DNA of 64,000 bases, taken from contig DAIDDL010000006.1 in assembly GCA_027309085.1 (NCBI GenBank), positions 1-64,000 of the forward strand, read 5' to 3'. The DNA comes from Sulfobacillus sp. Lineage in GTDB: Bacteria; Bacillota; Sulfobacillia; Sulfobacillales; Sulfobacillaceae. Made by a program: the position numbers and the translations under genes. This document shows, piece after piece, positions 1 to 9,709 of this stretch (the stretch's first letter is position 1; each line of letters opens with the position of its first letter). The notes below the pieces were generated by a model. That model ran no database searches and was not told the origin of the DNA. It saw nothing but the letters and a program-made list of their open reading frames with translations.

Positions 1-65
1 GACACCCGCTGGCTATATGCTGGCGGCTTCGGGGCAGGAAGAATCATGAGATCACCAAAGATCAC

Positions 66-593
66 ATGATTTATAGCGAGAAAGTCATCACAGACAAACC
101 CGCCGTGGCCAAGAGAATGCGGAATTTCTTCATCTCTCCCGACCCCGAGTACGAAGACTTCTTGACAATCATAGGAGGCGAAAACTGCATGCACGACAAT
201 CACCCGGAGCAAGTCCATACTGCCGCCACGGGGGCCAAGAGTCAATCCATAAAACCCTTGACCGCGGCGATAAAGGAAACCGCCATTTTGTTCAATATAT
301 CCAGGAGCTATGATCCCCAGGGGGATGCCGAAAGCCTGTACGAGGCCACGCATGAGGCATGGGTTCTCGGAAGCAACCGTACCAAAGCCGAACTGGCCAT
401 TGCCGTATATCATGACACAGTCCAAGAAGTATACCAAATTGACAGTTGGTATCCGCTGCCCCAGGATCCCCGCCGTTGGGGATTTAATGGGAAATTGGCA
501 GAGACAGCCGTGCGCGATCAGTATAGAGGGAAGGCCCTGACTTTTTGGAAGGATACCCGGTCTCAAAATCCTGTGCATTATATAAATATATAG
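66..593 (+). CDS. hypothetical protein
   Basis: 175-aa ORF on the minority strand; C-terminal block QEVYQIDSWYP..RWGFNGKLAE..RDQYRGKAL..SQNPVHYINI looks conserved-family-like but family not identified. Confidence 0.5.
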   Translation: MIYSEKVITDKPAVAKRMRNFFISPDPEYEDFLTIIGGENCMHDNHPEQVHTAATGAKSQSIKPLTAAIKETAILFNISRSYDPQGDAESLYEATHEAWVLGSNRTKAELAIAVYHDTVQEVYQIDSWYPLPQDPRRWGFNGKLAETAVRDQYRGKALTFWKDTRSQNPVHYINI

Positions 594-846
594 TTTTGGA
601 ACCCGGGCCTCCGGGTGGCGCGCTGCGCGCAACCCCTGATCCCAGCCCGACTATTCTTAGCCGAAGGCTGGGGTTTCGTCCGGGGGATGCGGTCACACGG
701 TAAGGGCACACTAGATGCGTCGGGAATTCATCGTCAGTCCGCAGGCTTCTAACAAAAAGGATACCTCGGAACGGCCTTGCGTAGCGCCCCTGCCCACCCG
801 CAAAAACTGCCAGCTGAGGCCCAAGGGCGCTGTGCCGCCGGATCGT

Positions 847-1677
847 TCAGTACAGCGGCCGCCCGGAAGCCAAGGCCATCACCGTATAGAATGCCCGGTA
901 GGCTTCGGGCATGGCAGGGGCAGTGAACTGCACGCTGCGGCCGCCGGTCCGCACTGTTCCGGGACAATACAGCGCACGGTCTGCCATGTCTGTCGTCATC
1001 AGGGTCACTTCCAGTGTGACAGGAGATGAGGTGACATAGGGCGACAGCAGGCCGCCATGCCACTTATCCAGAGCTTCATGCACCCCGGCCCGGAGAAGGC
1101 TCGCCGTTTCCGGGCCGCTTGCGAGTTGCGCGGCCCGCCGGTTGGTTGCGGTTTTGACGGTCACAGCCGTAAGCCAGGGAAGCAGGTGCAAAGCTTCCCC
1201 GCAGACCTTGTCATCACCGCTCACGAATCCGACAGGCACCTGGTAATGGCCAGCCATCGCGGCGTTGATGCCAGTCTCCCCCACTTCCACCCCATTGAGG
1301 CGCACCTGGAATATTTCTCCGGAATAGGTGTGGTCCATCACCGCCTGCGGCGTGCCAGCCATGGCATGATAGCCGACAAAGAAGGCGGCGTCGGCTGCCT
1401 CCACCCCTTGTACCATCGACCACGGCTTAGTGCCTCCTGATATCAGCGTGACCCCTGCGGGCATGCTCCCCCAGGACACATTCATCATCCCGTCGTGGGA
1501 GTCATTGACAATAATGCGGGTCACAGCGGGGTCGTCCTGCAAGGCGCCAATCACGGCAAGGACGTCATGCTCGAGAAAACTGAGCGCCTGCGCGTAGCGC
1601 TGCCCTTGAGGCAACAGCTGGTCACGGTCGACAATCCCGCTGATGCCTTCCATATCCACAGAAATCCATGCGATCAT
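847..1677 (-). CDS. M55 family D-aminopeptidase (DppA-like)
   Basis: MIAWISVDMEGISGIV start, NDSHDGMMN, GYHAMAGT, GINAAMAGHYQVPVGFVSGDD motifs of peptidase family M55. Confidence 0.9.
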   Translation of the reverse strand: MIAWISVDMEGISGIVDRDQLLPQGQRYAQALSFLEHDVLAVIGALQDDPAVTRIIVNDSHDGMMNVSWGSMPAGVTLISGGTKPWSMVQGVEAADAAFFVGYHAMAGTPQAVMDHTYSGEIFQVRLNGVEVGETGINAAMAGHYQVPVGFVSGDDKVCGEALHLLPWLTAVTVKTATNRRAAQLASGPETASLLRAGVHEALDKWHGGLLSPYVTSSPVTLEVTLMTTDMADRALYCPGTVRTGGRSVQFTAPAMPEAYRAFYTVMALASGRPLY

Positions 1678-1680
1678 GTT

Positions 1681-2916
1681 CTACACCCTTCCCTGATCCG
1701 TACTGGATACCCACGGCCAAAAGCCAGTCCTGCCTACCATCTTGTTGTTCCGGTAAAACACGACCCCTTTCAGCCATTCGCGCCGGGATTCATTCCGGGT
1801 GGAAGGCCACTTTAGTTCCACGCCGTCTGCTCTCTTGGACAGTGTCAGCCCGGGGTCAGTCTCGCCTTGCCCGCCTGCGTTCCATCCGGAAAACTCCACG
1901 GTCGGGCCGAAGGAGTACACGACGGCCCGCGCTGACCACAATCCGTCCAGTTTCACCGTAATGCCCACCTGGTCAGTACTCTCGCCGTGGCGCCAGTGGC
2001 TCGCCAGTATGCCTGACTCCCGCCGTAACAGCCTGCTCAGGGACTCGGCCCGTGGCTGGGGCCAGTTGGCCTCCCATTCCACCGGCATGGCCACTTGGCG
2101 CCCGAACACTTCAGTTTTGCGGGCGAACGCCAGTAGAAATGGTTTAATCAGCTCTACCTGACTGTCATAGCAGAGAAGGGACGCCCTCTTGGCTTCCACT
2201 GCCGCCGGGTCATAGCCGAATTCCTCCCACTGTATCCCCGGATAGGAAATCAGGGCAGCCGGCGCCTCCGAGCGCATTTCCGGACGGTAGGCCAAGGGCA
2301 GCGGCCAGCCATTCCAGTGGACCAAATACCCGAGGTGCGCGGCGTGCTGCGCCCACGGCAGCTGGCGGGCACGGCAGGCCATCAGCGCCAGACTGCCAAA
2401 CGCCGAAGTAGCCCAGTGGTCGGGATGCTGGTCCAAAAGGAGCGGGGTGACGACCCAGTCCGGTTGAATGTCGGCCAGAACTTGGCTCAAAATATTGAGA
2501 AGTTCTGCGCCGGCATAGGGTGTGCGGTACGCGGGGGACTCAATATAGGGAACGCTCGTGCATCCTGTGGTCGGGCTGGCAAAGGGCTCAGCCGCATCAT
2601 AATGCAAAAAGAGATAATCCAGGCCCCCGTCGGGGAATCCCAAAAACGTGACATTCTCCGCTGGCACCCCCAATGCTGCCATCGCCCTCAGCGCTTCAAT
2701 CTGCCTCTCATAGCCCAGATGCACATACTCCTCCGGGCTGACGGTGAGGGAGAGGTAGTAGCGCTCCGCATCCTGGACGAAACCGTCTCCCGAGGTCATG
2801 AGCACCACATGCACATCATATCCCTGGCGCACAGCCTGGTGGATAAATCCCGCCGCGCCCAGAGCCTCATCATCCGGATGAGGGGCAAGAACCACCACCC
2901 TCCGCCTGCCCGCCAT
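1681..2916 (-). CDS. PIG-L family deacetylase (LmbE-like)
   Basis: VVVLAPHPDDEALGAAG N-terminal motif and DQHPDHWATS. Confidence 0.88.
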   Translation of the reverse strand: MAGRRRVVVLAPHPDDEALGAAGFIHQAVRQGYDVHVVLMTSGDGFVQDAERYYLSLTVSPEEYVHLGYERQIEALRAMAALGVPAENVTFLGFPDGGLDYLFLHYDAAEPFASPTTGCTSVPYIESPAYRTPYAGAELLNILSQVLADIQPDWVVTPLLLDQHPDHWATSAFGSLALMACRARQLPWAQHAAHLGYLVHWNGWPLPLAYRPEMRSEAPAALISYPGIQWEEFGYDPAAVEAKRASLLCYDSQVELIKPFLLAFARKTEVFGRQVAMPVEWEANWPQPRAESLSRLLRRESGILASHWRHGESTDQVGITVKLDGLWSARAVVYSFGPTVEFSGWNAGGQGETDPGLTLSKRADGVELKWPSTRNESRREWLKGVVFYRNNKMVGRTGFWPWVSSTDQGRV

Positions 2917-2917
2917 C

Positions 2918-3316
2918 TTAACGCCCGTCGATAATCAGGAGCACCTGATTCGCATCCACGGCGCTGCCCTTGTGGACCTTCAAACTAGTCACGCGCCCAG
3001 CCACCGGTGAGGTGACCTCATTTTCCATCTTCATGGCCTCAAGAATCACCAGCACCTGCCCGATTTCCACCAGCCCGCCGTCCTCCACCTTCACGTCCAG
3101 AACGGTGCCGGGCAAAGGCGCCTCAATCACTGTCTCTCCATTTTGCAGCACTGCCGCAGCGGGTTTGCGCACCACTTCCGCGTGCACCACCGGTTGAGGT
3201 GCCGGGACATGCTGTGCTGGCGGCTCCGCTAGAGGAGTCCCCTGCGCCTGAATTTCTTCCGCCTCGACTTCATACACTGTGCCATTCACCCGTATCCGAA
3301 ATTTACGCACCGCCAT
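2918..3316 (-). CDS. biotin carboxyl carrier protein / biotinyl-binding subunit
   Basis: Biotinylation motif EAMKMENEV; Ala/Pro-rich linker; next to carboxyltransferase. Confidence 0.9.
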   Translation of the reverse strand: MAVRKFRIRVNGTVYEVEAEEIQAQGTPLAEPPAQHVPAPQPVVHAEVVRKPAAAVLQNGETVIEAPLPGTVLDVKVEDGGLVEIGQVLVILEAMKMENEVTSPVAGRVTSLKVHKGSAVDANQVLLIIDGR

Positions 3317-3360
3317 ACACTACCTCCTCCAAAATGAAAGCGCGCACTGATGCGGCCTGT

Positions 3361-3507
3361 TTACCAGCCAATCCACCGCCACTCAGACGGCGCTGGCCAC
3401 ACTTCACGGACTTTGATGGAGACTCCGGGCCCCAGGGTCGGGTCTGCCATCAGCACGGCGGCCATAAGGGCCGCGATAATTTCTTCTGACAGTGGTGTTT
3501 CCGGCAT
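3361..3507 (-). CDS. small 48-aa protein, candidate epsilon-type subunit of the acyl-CoA carboxylase
   Basis: ATG preceded by AGGAGGG; MPETPLSEEIIAALMAAVLMADPTLGPGVSIKVREVWPAPSEWRWIGW then TAA; lies between carboxyltransferase and BCCP; below the ORF-track size cutoff. Confidence 0.7.
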   Translation of the reverse strand: MPETPLSEEIIAALMAAVLMADPTLGPGVSIKVREVWPAPSEWRWIGW

Positions 3508-3527
3508 TTCTCACCCTCCTGCGCCCC

Positions 3528-5078
3528 TCAGAGCGGAATATTTCCGTGCCGCTTATGGGGGCGGTCATCCCGCTTATTAGCGAGGGCCATGAGAGCCTGC
3601 GCAATGTGAGCCCGGGTCTGCGACGGCTCGATCACCGAATCCACAAAACCGCGGGCAGCGGCCACGTAGGGATTCGCAAATTCCTCCCGGTACTCATCAG
3701 CCTTAGCCCGGCGCATGGCCGCAGGGTCCTCGGCGGCGCTGATCGCGTCTTTGAATATGATGTTGGCTGCGCCCTCAGGCCCCATCACTGCTATTTCTGC
3801 AGTGGGCCAGGCAAAAACCCAATCCGCGCCTAAAGACCGGCTGCACATCGCCAGGTACGCCCCGCCATAGGCCTTGCGCAAGATCACCGTCACCTTCGGC
3901 ACTGTCGCTTCGGCATAGGCGTACAGCACTTTGGCTCCGTGGCGGATGATGCCGCCAAATTCCTGGGAAGTTCCGGGGAGGTACCCGGGAGTGTCCACAA
4001 ACGTGATCAGGGGAATATTGAAACTGTCGCACAGCCGCACAAAGCGCGCCAGCTTGTCTGAGGCGTTGATATCCATCGTCCCGGCCAAAATGCGGGGCTG
4101 ATTGGCGGCCACCCCGACGGCATGCCCCCCGATGCGCGCGAATCCCACCACCATATTCTCGGCGTATCCCCGCTGCACTTCCAAAAAAGACTGCCGGTCA
4201 ACAGTCGTCTCGATAACCTTTTTCACGTCATAAGGTTTGTTGGAATCCACGGGCACAGCTTGGTTCAAACTGGCTTCGGCCCGGTCCAAGGGATCGCCGG
4301 AATCCATCACCGGCGGCAACTCCCGGTTATTGTTAGGCAGGTAACCCAGAATCTTGCGGACGAGCTGCAACGCTTCCCCATCACTTCCGGCTGACATATG
4401 GGCCACTCCAGACTTCCCAATTTGCGCCGCGGCGCCGCCAATCTGCTCACCGGTCACATTTTCACCGGTCACAGTCTTGATAACCTGGGGGCCGGTAATA
4501 AACATCTGGCCCGTATGCTCCACCATGACGATCAGGTCCGTTAAGGCTGGCGAGTATACCGCGCCGCCCGCGCTCGGCCCCATGATCACTGTAATCTGCG
4601 GGATCACGCCTGACGACCAGGTATTCCGCTTGAAAATTTCCCCGTACCCGGAAAGGGCATCGACCCCCTCCTGAATTCTCGCCCCGCCTGAGTCATTAAG
4701 TCCAATAATGGGCGCTCCCGTTTTCAGAGCGAGATCCTGAAGGCGCACTATTTTCTGGGCATGCATCTCTCCCAAGGACCCTCCCGAGGAGGTGAAGTCC
4801 TGAGAAAAGACGTAGACCAGGCGTCCATCAATGCGGCCCGCGCCCGTGACCACCGCGTCCGCCGGAATTTCCGCCTGGTCCATCCCAAATGCCCGCGACC
4901 GGTGCCGGACATGGGCTCCAATCTCTTCGAACGTGCCCGCATCAAGCAATGCCGCCACCCGCTCGCGGGCGGTCATTTTTCCGAGAGAGTGCTGCCGCGC
5001 AATCCGTGCCGGCCCACCCATTTCCTCGACAGCCGCCTGCCGGCGCTGAAGCTCGTGCAAGGGTTCCTTGTCCACCAA
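3528..5078 (-). CDS. acyl-CoA (propionyl/methylmalonyl-CoA) carboxylase/decarboxylase carboxyltransferase subunit
   Basis: GGPARIARQHSLGKMTARERVAALLD, SGGARIQEGVDALSGYGEIF, GPSAGGAVYSPALTD, GFVDSVIEPSQTR motifs. Confidence 0.92.
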   Translation of the reverse strand: MVDKEPLHELQRRQAAVEEMGGPARIARQHSLGKMTARERVAALLDAGTFEEIGAHVRHRSRAFGMDQAEIPADAVVTGAGRIDGRLVYVFSQDFTSSGGSLGEMHAQKIVRLQDLALKTGAPIIGLNDSGGARIQEGVDALSGYGEIFKRNTWSSGVIPQITVIMGPSAGGAVYSPALTDLIVMVEHTGQMFITGPQVIKTVTGENVTGEQIGGAAAQIGKSGVAHMSAGSDGEALQLVRKILGYLPNNNRELPPVMDSGDPLDRAEASLNQAVPVDSNKPYDVKKVIETTVDRQSFLEVQRGYAENMVVGFARIGGHAVGVAANQPRILAGTMDINASDKLARFVRLCDSFNIPLITFVDTPGYLPGTSQEFGGIIRHGAKVLYAYAEATVPKVTVILRKAYGGAYLAMCSRSLGADWVFAWPTAEIAVMGPEGAANIIFKDAISAAEDPAAMRRAKADEYREEFANPYVAAARGFVDSVIEPSQTRAHIAQALMALANKRDDRPHKRHGNIPL

Positions 5079-5119
5079 AAAGCCTCCTGAAATGGGGGTC
5101 CCTCCCGGGACCCCGCGGT

Positions 5120-6373
5120 TTACTTCAGCCAGCCCCGGTAACGCATAGCCTGGGCGATGCGCTCGACAGCCACCAAGTAGGCCGCCTTGCGCAGCGTAAC
5201 CCCAAAGCGCTCATGCATCGTGTGCATGTCGGCCATGGCCCGCGACATATACTCCTCGAGCCTCTGATTCACTTCCTGCTCGCTCCAGTAGAACCGGGTC
5301 TGATTCTGCACCCACTCAAAGTACGAGACAGTGACCCCGCCGGAGTTTCCCAACACATCCGGAATCACCATGATGCCTTTGTCAAAGAGAATCCGGTCGG
5401 CTTCTGGCGTCGTCGGCCCGTTAGCGCCTTCGCCGACGATGCGGGCGCGGATATTGGGGGCGTTGTCCGCGGTAATCTGGTTTTCCAAAGCAGCCGGAAA
5501 CAGGATATCCACCGGCAGTTCCAGGAGGTCCTCATTGGAAATGGGCTCGGCATGCGGGTATCCGGCCAATCGCCGGTTGACTCTCTTATATTCTAATAGG
5601 TCAGGAATATTTATTCCGTCAGAATTATAAAGGCCCCCGTCCTTGTCGGAAATGGCTACCACACTGGCCCCCATATCAAATGCGATTTCAGAGGCCACAG
5701 AGCCCACATTGCCAAAACCCTGAATAGCAATGCGGCTGGCGCTGAAGTCGATCCCCAGTTCAGTAGCGAGCTGCTTGGTCGCAAATACCAGGCCCCGGCC
5801 CGTCGCGGCGACCCTGCCCTCCGACCCGCCGATGACCAGCGGCTTGCCCGTGATCAAGCCAAATGTATTCTCTCCCCGGATGCGGGAATATTCATCCACC
5901 ATCCATGCCATAATCTGCGGGTTGGTCGATACATCTGGGGCCGGAATGTCCTTGTCAGGCCCGATCACCAAGCTGACGGCGCGGATATATTCCCGGCTGA
6001 GGCGTTCAATCTCTTGTTCCGACAACTGGTCCACATCGCAGGCGATGCCGCCCTTGGCCCCGCCATAAGGGAGTTTGAGCAGAGCGCACTTGACGCTCAT
6101 CCACATGGACAGCGCTTTGACTTCATCCATATTGACGGCCGTGTGGAACCGCAGGCCGCCTTTGGTGGGCCCTAACGCATCGTTGTGCTGCACGCGGTAG
6201 CCGTTGAACACCTGCAAATTGCCATCATCCCGAATAAAAGGGACTGCCACCTCGAATGACCGGAGTGGCTGTTTGAGAATCTCATAAACTGCTGGTTCTA
6301 GTCCGAGGGTATCCACTGCTTCTTTGAACGCCTGTTGTGCCCGCAAGTACGGGTTAAGTGACGAATCCGCCAC
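5120..6373 (-). CDS. gdhA: Glu/Leu/Phe/Val dehydrogenase (glutamate dehydrogenase)
   Basis: GGLRFHTAVNMDEVKALSMWMSVKCALLKLPYGGAKGGIACD, FGNVGS. Confidence 0.93.
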   Translation of the reverse strand: MADSSLNPYLRAQQAFKEAVDTLGLEPAVYEILKQPLRSFEVAVPFIRDDGNLQVFNGYRVQHNDALGPTKGGLRFHTAVNMDEVKALSMWMSVKCALLKLPYGGAKGGIACDVDQLSEQEIERLSREYIRAVSLVIGPDKDIPAPDVSTNPQIMAWMVDEYSRIRGENTFGLITGKPLVIGGSEGRVAATGRGLVFATKQLATELGIDFSASRIAIQGFGNVGSVASEIAFDMGASVVAISDKDGGLYNSDGINIPDLLEYKRVNRRLAGYPHAEPISNEDLLELPVDILFPAALENQITADNAPNIRARIVGEGANGPTTPEADRILFDKGIMVIPDVLGNSGGVTVSYFEWVQNQTRFYWSEQEVNQRLEEYMSRAMADMHTMHERFGVTLRKAAYLVAVERIAQAMRYRGWLK

Positions 6374-6466
6374 TGTTTCCGCCTCCCCAAGTGTGTCTCA
6401 TCGAACCCGGCATGGTCCCGAATTCGCCCGTATTATAGCACACCCCAGAAAGAAAACCGGAATTGT

Positions 6467-6691
6467 TCAGGACTCCTGATATTTTCCGCCGATTCCCGTC
6501 TTAAGGACCTTGATCCGCACGTCATCAGAGATTTTCAGCACCAGCACCTTGTCCTCTACCTGCACCACTGTGCCAATCACACCCCCAACCGTAACCACCT
6601 GGTCACCCTTTTGCAGACTGCTCTGCAGCTTCTGGCGATTTTTCTGGTTTCTCGACTGCTGCATGAACATCCAGACAGTCATTCCAATCAA
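6467..6691 (-). CDS. yajC: preprotein translocase subunit YajC (true start probably further upstream)
   Basis: SLQKGDQVVTVGGVIGTVVQVEDKVLVLKISDDVRIKVLKTGI; open frame continues upstream as TSALYWLFFAVLIGMTVW. Confidence 0.88.
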   Translation of the reverse strand: MIGMTVWMFMQQSRNQKNRQKLQSSLQKGDQVVTVGGVIGTVVQVEDKVLVLKISDDVRIKVLKTGIGGKYQES

Positions 6692-6822
6692 GACTGCGAA
6701 AAATAGCCAGTACAGTGCGCTAGTCCCGTGTGTGTGCGTAACAATCTCCCCATTTCATACCAAATTCTACTGCCCCTATTGTTGCAGATTTGCCACGCCA
6801 TCCGCAAGTGCAAGGGGAGGCT

Positions 6823-7818
6823 TTAGCCCCGTAATTTCTTAGCCCTGCCCGGCGGGCCCGGCACCTTGCCCGGCCGGGGCGAGGGCGCCACACCGAGCGG
6901 CCGCGCGTGGTGGGCCTTGGGGACAATGTTCGAGACGCTCTGCACCATGCCGGCCGGGCCCCGCGGACGCACTGGGGCAGGCCCCGCTGGCGCCAGCCGG
7001 GAGCGGGCCGCAGGCCTTGGGGGATAATGGGGGGCCAGGGGGTGCGCCTGGGCCAGCTTCGCCTTGCGCCCCGGCGGGGCGGCGGGGATGCGGGGGAGGA
7101 CGGGTTCCACCAAAGTAGACAGCGGCGCGGCTTGGGGCAGTGCCGCTGATTCATGCCCTTCCCCGTCCGGATGGCTCTCCCTCCACAAAAGAGACCGCCC
7201 GATGGTGTCAGGGTCAGCGGCTACTTGGTGCAGGGGGTGGGAGCTGATCACAGACAGCACCACCAGCTTGCCGCGCCAGTCTCCGTGCTGACGCAAAAAC
7301 TGCCGCTCGGCAGCCGACACCCGCTCAAACCACTTTTGCTGGCCCCGTCCCCGAAAGGCTGCCGCCAGCACAATGAACGGGTGGCGCAAGGACAGGTAGC
7401 CGTCTGTTTTGGCCTGGGCCGTCAGGTCCGTGACCGCTTGCGCAACAGGCATCCCGTCTACGGGCAGCTGGTCCAACAGTGCCCGGCCCGCAGGATCCTT
7501 GCCGGAGGCCTGAATCACCGCCGGCTGCTTTCCCCCAACCACCAGGCTGATGCTGGGATTGATATCCAGGCTGACCACGGCGCTGGCCCTGGGTCCCGGA
7601 CCCATTCCCAAAAGATTGGCGCAAAGCAGGAGAACCGCAGCGCCCGATATCCACCCCGCAGCGCTTGGGGGCATGGCAGGCACGGAACATTCCTGTCCCA
7701 CAGCCAAATCTCCTGTTGGCATCCTGACCCGCCTGAACTGGCCGCCCGGCAGAAGCAGAGTGGCATGGCGCCTCTCCACCCCGATGACCAGGGCGCGCCC
7801 CTCCCTCGACTTATTCAT
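6823..7818 (-). CDS. rsgI: anti-sigma-I factor RsgI-like membrane protein
   Basis: RsgI-like N-terminus, TM segment, VSLDINPSISLVV motif; overlaps end of sigI. Confidence 0.8.
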   Translation of the reverse strand: MNKSREGRALVIGVERRHATLLLPGGQFRRVRMPTGDLAVGQECSVPAMPPSAAGWISGAAVLLLCANLLGMGPGPRASAVVSLDINPSISLVVGGKQPAVIQASGKDPAGRALLDQLPVDGMPVAQAVTDLTAQAKTDGYLSLRHPFIVLAAAFRGRGQQKWFERVSAAERQFLRQHGDWRGKLVVLSVISSHPLHQVAADPDTIGRSLLWRESHPDGEGHESAALPQAAPLSTLVEPVLPRIPAAPPGRKAKLAQAHPLAPHYPPRPAARSRLAPAGPAPVRPRGPAGMVQSVSNIVPKAHHARPLGVAPSPRPGKVPGPPGRAKKLRG

Positions 7819-8554
7819 CTGATAACCGCTCCCGCACATAAGTCTGCAAATAAGGCAAGTCGGAAAGCAAAATCACCGCGACCGCTATAATATACTTTCG
7901 GTGGCGCTCGACCACTTTGCGGCTGATTCCCGGTTCCCGGCAAAGATCTTTCAGCGGCAGCGCCTTTTTGTCCCATAAATGTTCACGGTAGCGGGGAGTG
8001 CTGGCAATCAGCCGGCTGATCTGTAGCGCCCGCTCGCGGGCGTCTTGGTGCCGGGGGGAGATTTTCGGCAAATCTTCAAAACGGATGGCAAAGCTGTTCA
8101 GCAACTCCCGGAATTCGCTGATTTCCTGAATGCGGGCCTCATTGGACTGCTTGTCCCGCCACCTGATGTGCGCCATCAGGTCGACTTGCGCATGCAGGAG
8201 GTGGCCGGGCTGATCTTCTGTTTCCAGTTCGCTTAGGGGAATCTCCCTCTGTGCTGGCGCCTGACGGCGGAAATAATCGATCAGCCGCCGCTTGATCACC
8301 GTCTGCGCAAACGCCAGAAAACTGCCTTTAGCCCCGTTATAGGAGTCGATGGCTTCGTTGAAGGCCAGCAGCGCGACAGAGATCTCCTCGTCGGCTCCCG
8401 GCTGCAGGTAACGTCCAGCCGACCGGCTGGCAGCTTTCAAAATAAAGGGCATAAACTGCCCGATCAGTTGGTCGCGGGCGGAATGATCTCCGCTTTGGGC
8501 GAGCACGAGAAGCGGCAGAGGGCCGCCGGCCTCGGGTCCAATGCGCAGTCCCAC
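7811..8554 (-). CDS. sigI: RNA polymerase sigma factor SigI
   Basis: LAQSGDHSARDQLI..FLAFAQTVIKRRLIDYFRRQ..IPLSELE; C-terminal HTH GISRKVVERHRKYIIAV; paired with RsgI-like gene. Confidence 0.85.
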   Translation of the reverse strand: MGLRIGPEAGGPLPLLVLAQSGDHSARDQLIGQFMPFILKAASRSAGRYLQPGADEEISVALLAFNEAIDSYNGAKGSFLAFAQTVIKRRLIDYFRRQAPAQREIPLSELETEDQPGHLLHAQVDLMAHIRWRDKQSNEARIQEISEFRELLNSFAIRFEDLPKISPRHQDARERALQISRLIASTPRYREHLWDKKALPLKDLCREPGISRKVVERHRKYIIAVAVILLSDLPYLQTYVRERLSDE

Positions 8555-8590
8555 AGCCTCGCCTCCCTTTTCGAACGGTCTCGGTCGTGT

Positions 8591-9607
8591 TCAGTCGCCC
8601 ATCATGCCGGGAGCCACCGGCAGTCCCAAATGCTGGTACGCCTGGCGGGTGAGCACCCGGCCCCGCGGGGTTCTTTGCAGGAACCCCTGCTGGAGCAGGT
8701 ACGGCTCCACCACATCCTCAATCGTGCCCGCCTCTTCCCCCACTGCCGCCGACAGCGTGTCCAGCCCCACGGGGCCCCCTTGGTAGCGCTGAGCTATGGA
8801 GAGCAGCAGACGCCGGTCGATTTTGTCCAGACCCTGGGGATCCACTTCCAGCAGTTCCAGGGCTTCCACGGCCAGCAATTTCGACACCTGCCCGTCACCG
8901 CGGACCTGGGCATAGTCCCGTATCCGCTTCAGCAGCCGGTTGGCAATCCTCGGAGTTCCGCGGCTCCTGCGCGCTATCTCATGGGCTGCCTCGAGATTCA
9001 TGGGAATTCCCAGCACCTTGGCCGAGCGCCCAACAATTTCCGCTAAGTCGGCAGGATCGTAAAAATCCAGATGCAGCAGCACGCCGAAGCGGTCCCGCAG
9101 GGGTGATGCCAGCATACCCGGACGGGTCGTCGCCCCAACCAGGGTGAAGTGGGGCAGGTCCAGACGCACCGAGCGCGCTCCCGGCCCTTTGCCAAGCACC
9201 AGGTCCAGCGCAAAATCCTCCATGGCCGGATACAAAACCTCTTCCACAGGCCGCGACAGACGGTGGATTTCATCGATAAACAGCACTTCACGGTCATCGA
9301 TATTGGTCAGGATTGAGGCCAGGTCACCGGGACGCTCGATGGCTGGCCCTGACGTGTAGCGGATGCCCACGCCCATCTCGTTGGCAATAATATGGGCCAG
9401 CGTCGTTTTGCCCAGGCCCGGCGGCCCATACAGCAGCACATGGTCCAGCGCTTCCTTGCGCCCCAGGCTGGCCTGAATGAAAATGGACAGTCTCTCCTTC
9501 AGATCATCCTGCCCAATATACTCGCGCAGGCGGTCCGGACGCAGTGTCCGCTCAGTGTCTGCCTCAGGCCCTTGATTGCCGGAGACTACCCGGTCTTGCA
9601 TATCCAC
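8591..9607 (-). CDS. ruvB: Holliday junction DNA helicase RuvB
   Basis: [60 protein letters not shown]. Confidence 0.97.
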   Translation of the reverse strand: MDMQDRVVSGNQGPEADTERTLRPDRLREYIGQDDLKERLSIFIQASLGRKEALDHVLLYGPPGLGKTTLAHIIANEMGVGIRYTSGPAIERPGDLASILTNIDDREVLFIDEIHRLSRPVEEVLYPAMEDFALDLVLGKGPGARSVRLDLPHFTLVGATTRPGMLASPLRDRFGVLLHLDFYDPADLAEIVGRSAKVLGIPMNLEAAHEIARRSRGTPRIANRLLKRIRDYAQVRGDGQVSKLLAVEALELLEVDPQGLDKIDRRLLLSIAQRYQGGPVGLDTLSAAVGEEAGTIEDVVEPYLLQQGFLQRTPRGRVLTRQAYQHLGLPVAPGMMGD

Positions 9608-9709
9608 GCCTGCCTTTCTAAACCTCGTTAACTGTGGTGAGACGGAATCGGTTGGAGGGCTGGCCGATGGTTTCGCGCCGGTGCTTCCAGCTCCTTAGAA
9701 TCCCACCCC

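Noticed and set aside
715-1029. Plus-strand ORF MRREFIVSPQAS... overlapping the M55 peptidase
   Set aside because: Mostly antisense to a well-supported gene, no homology signal or SD.
6720-7154. Arg/Pro-rich minus-strand ORF overlapping rsgI
   Set aside because: Alternate frame of the rsgI C-terminal coding region; composition artefact.
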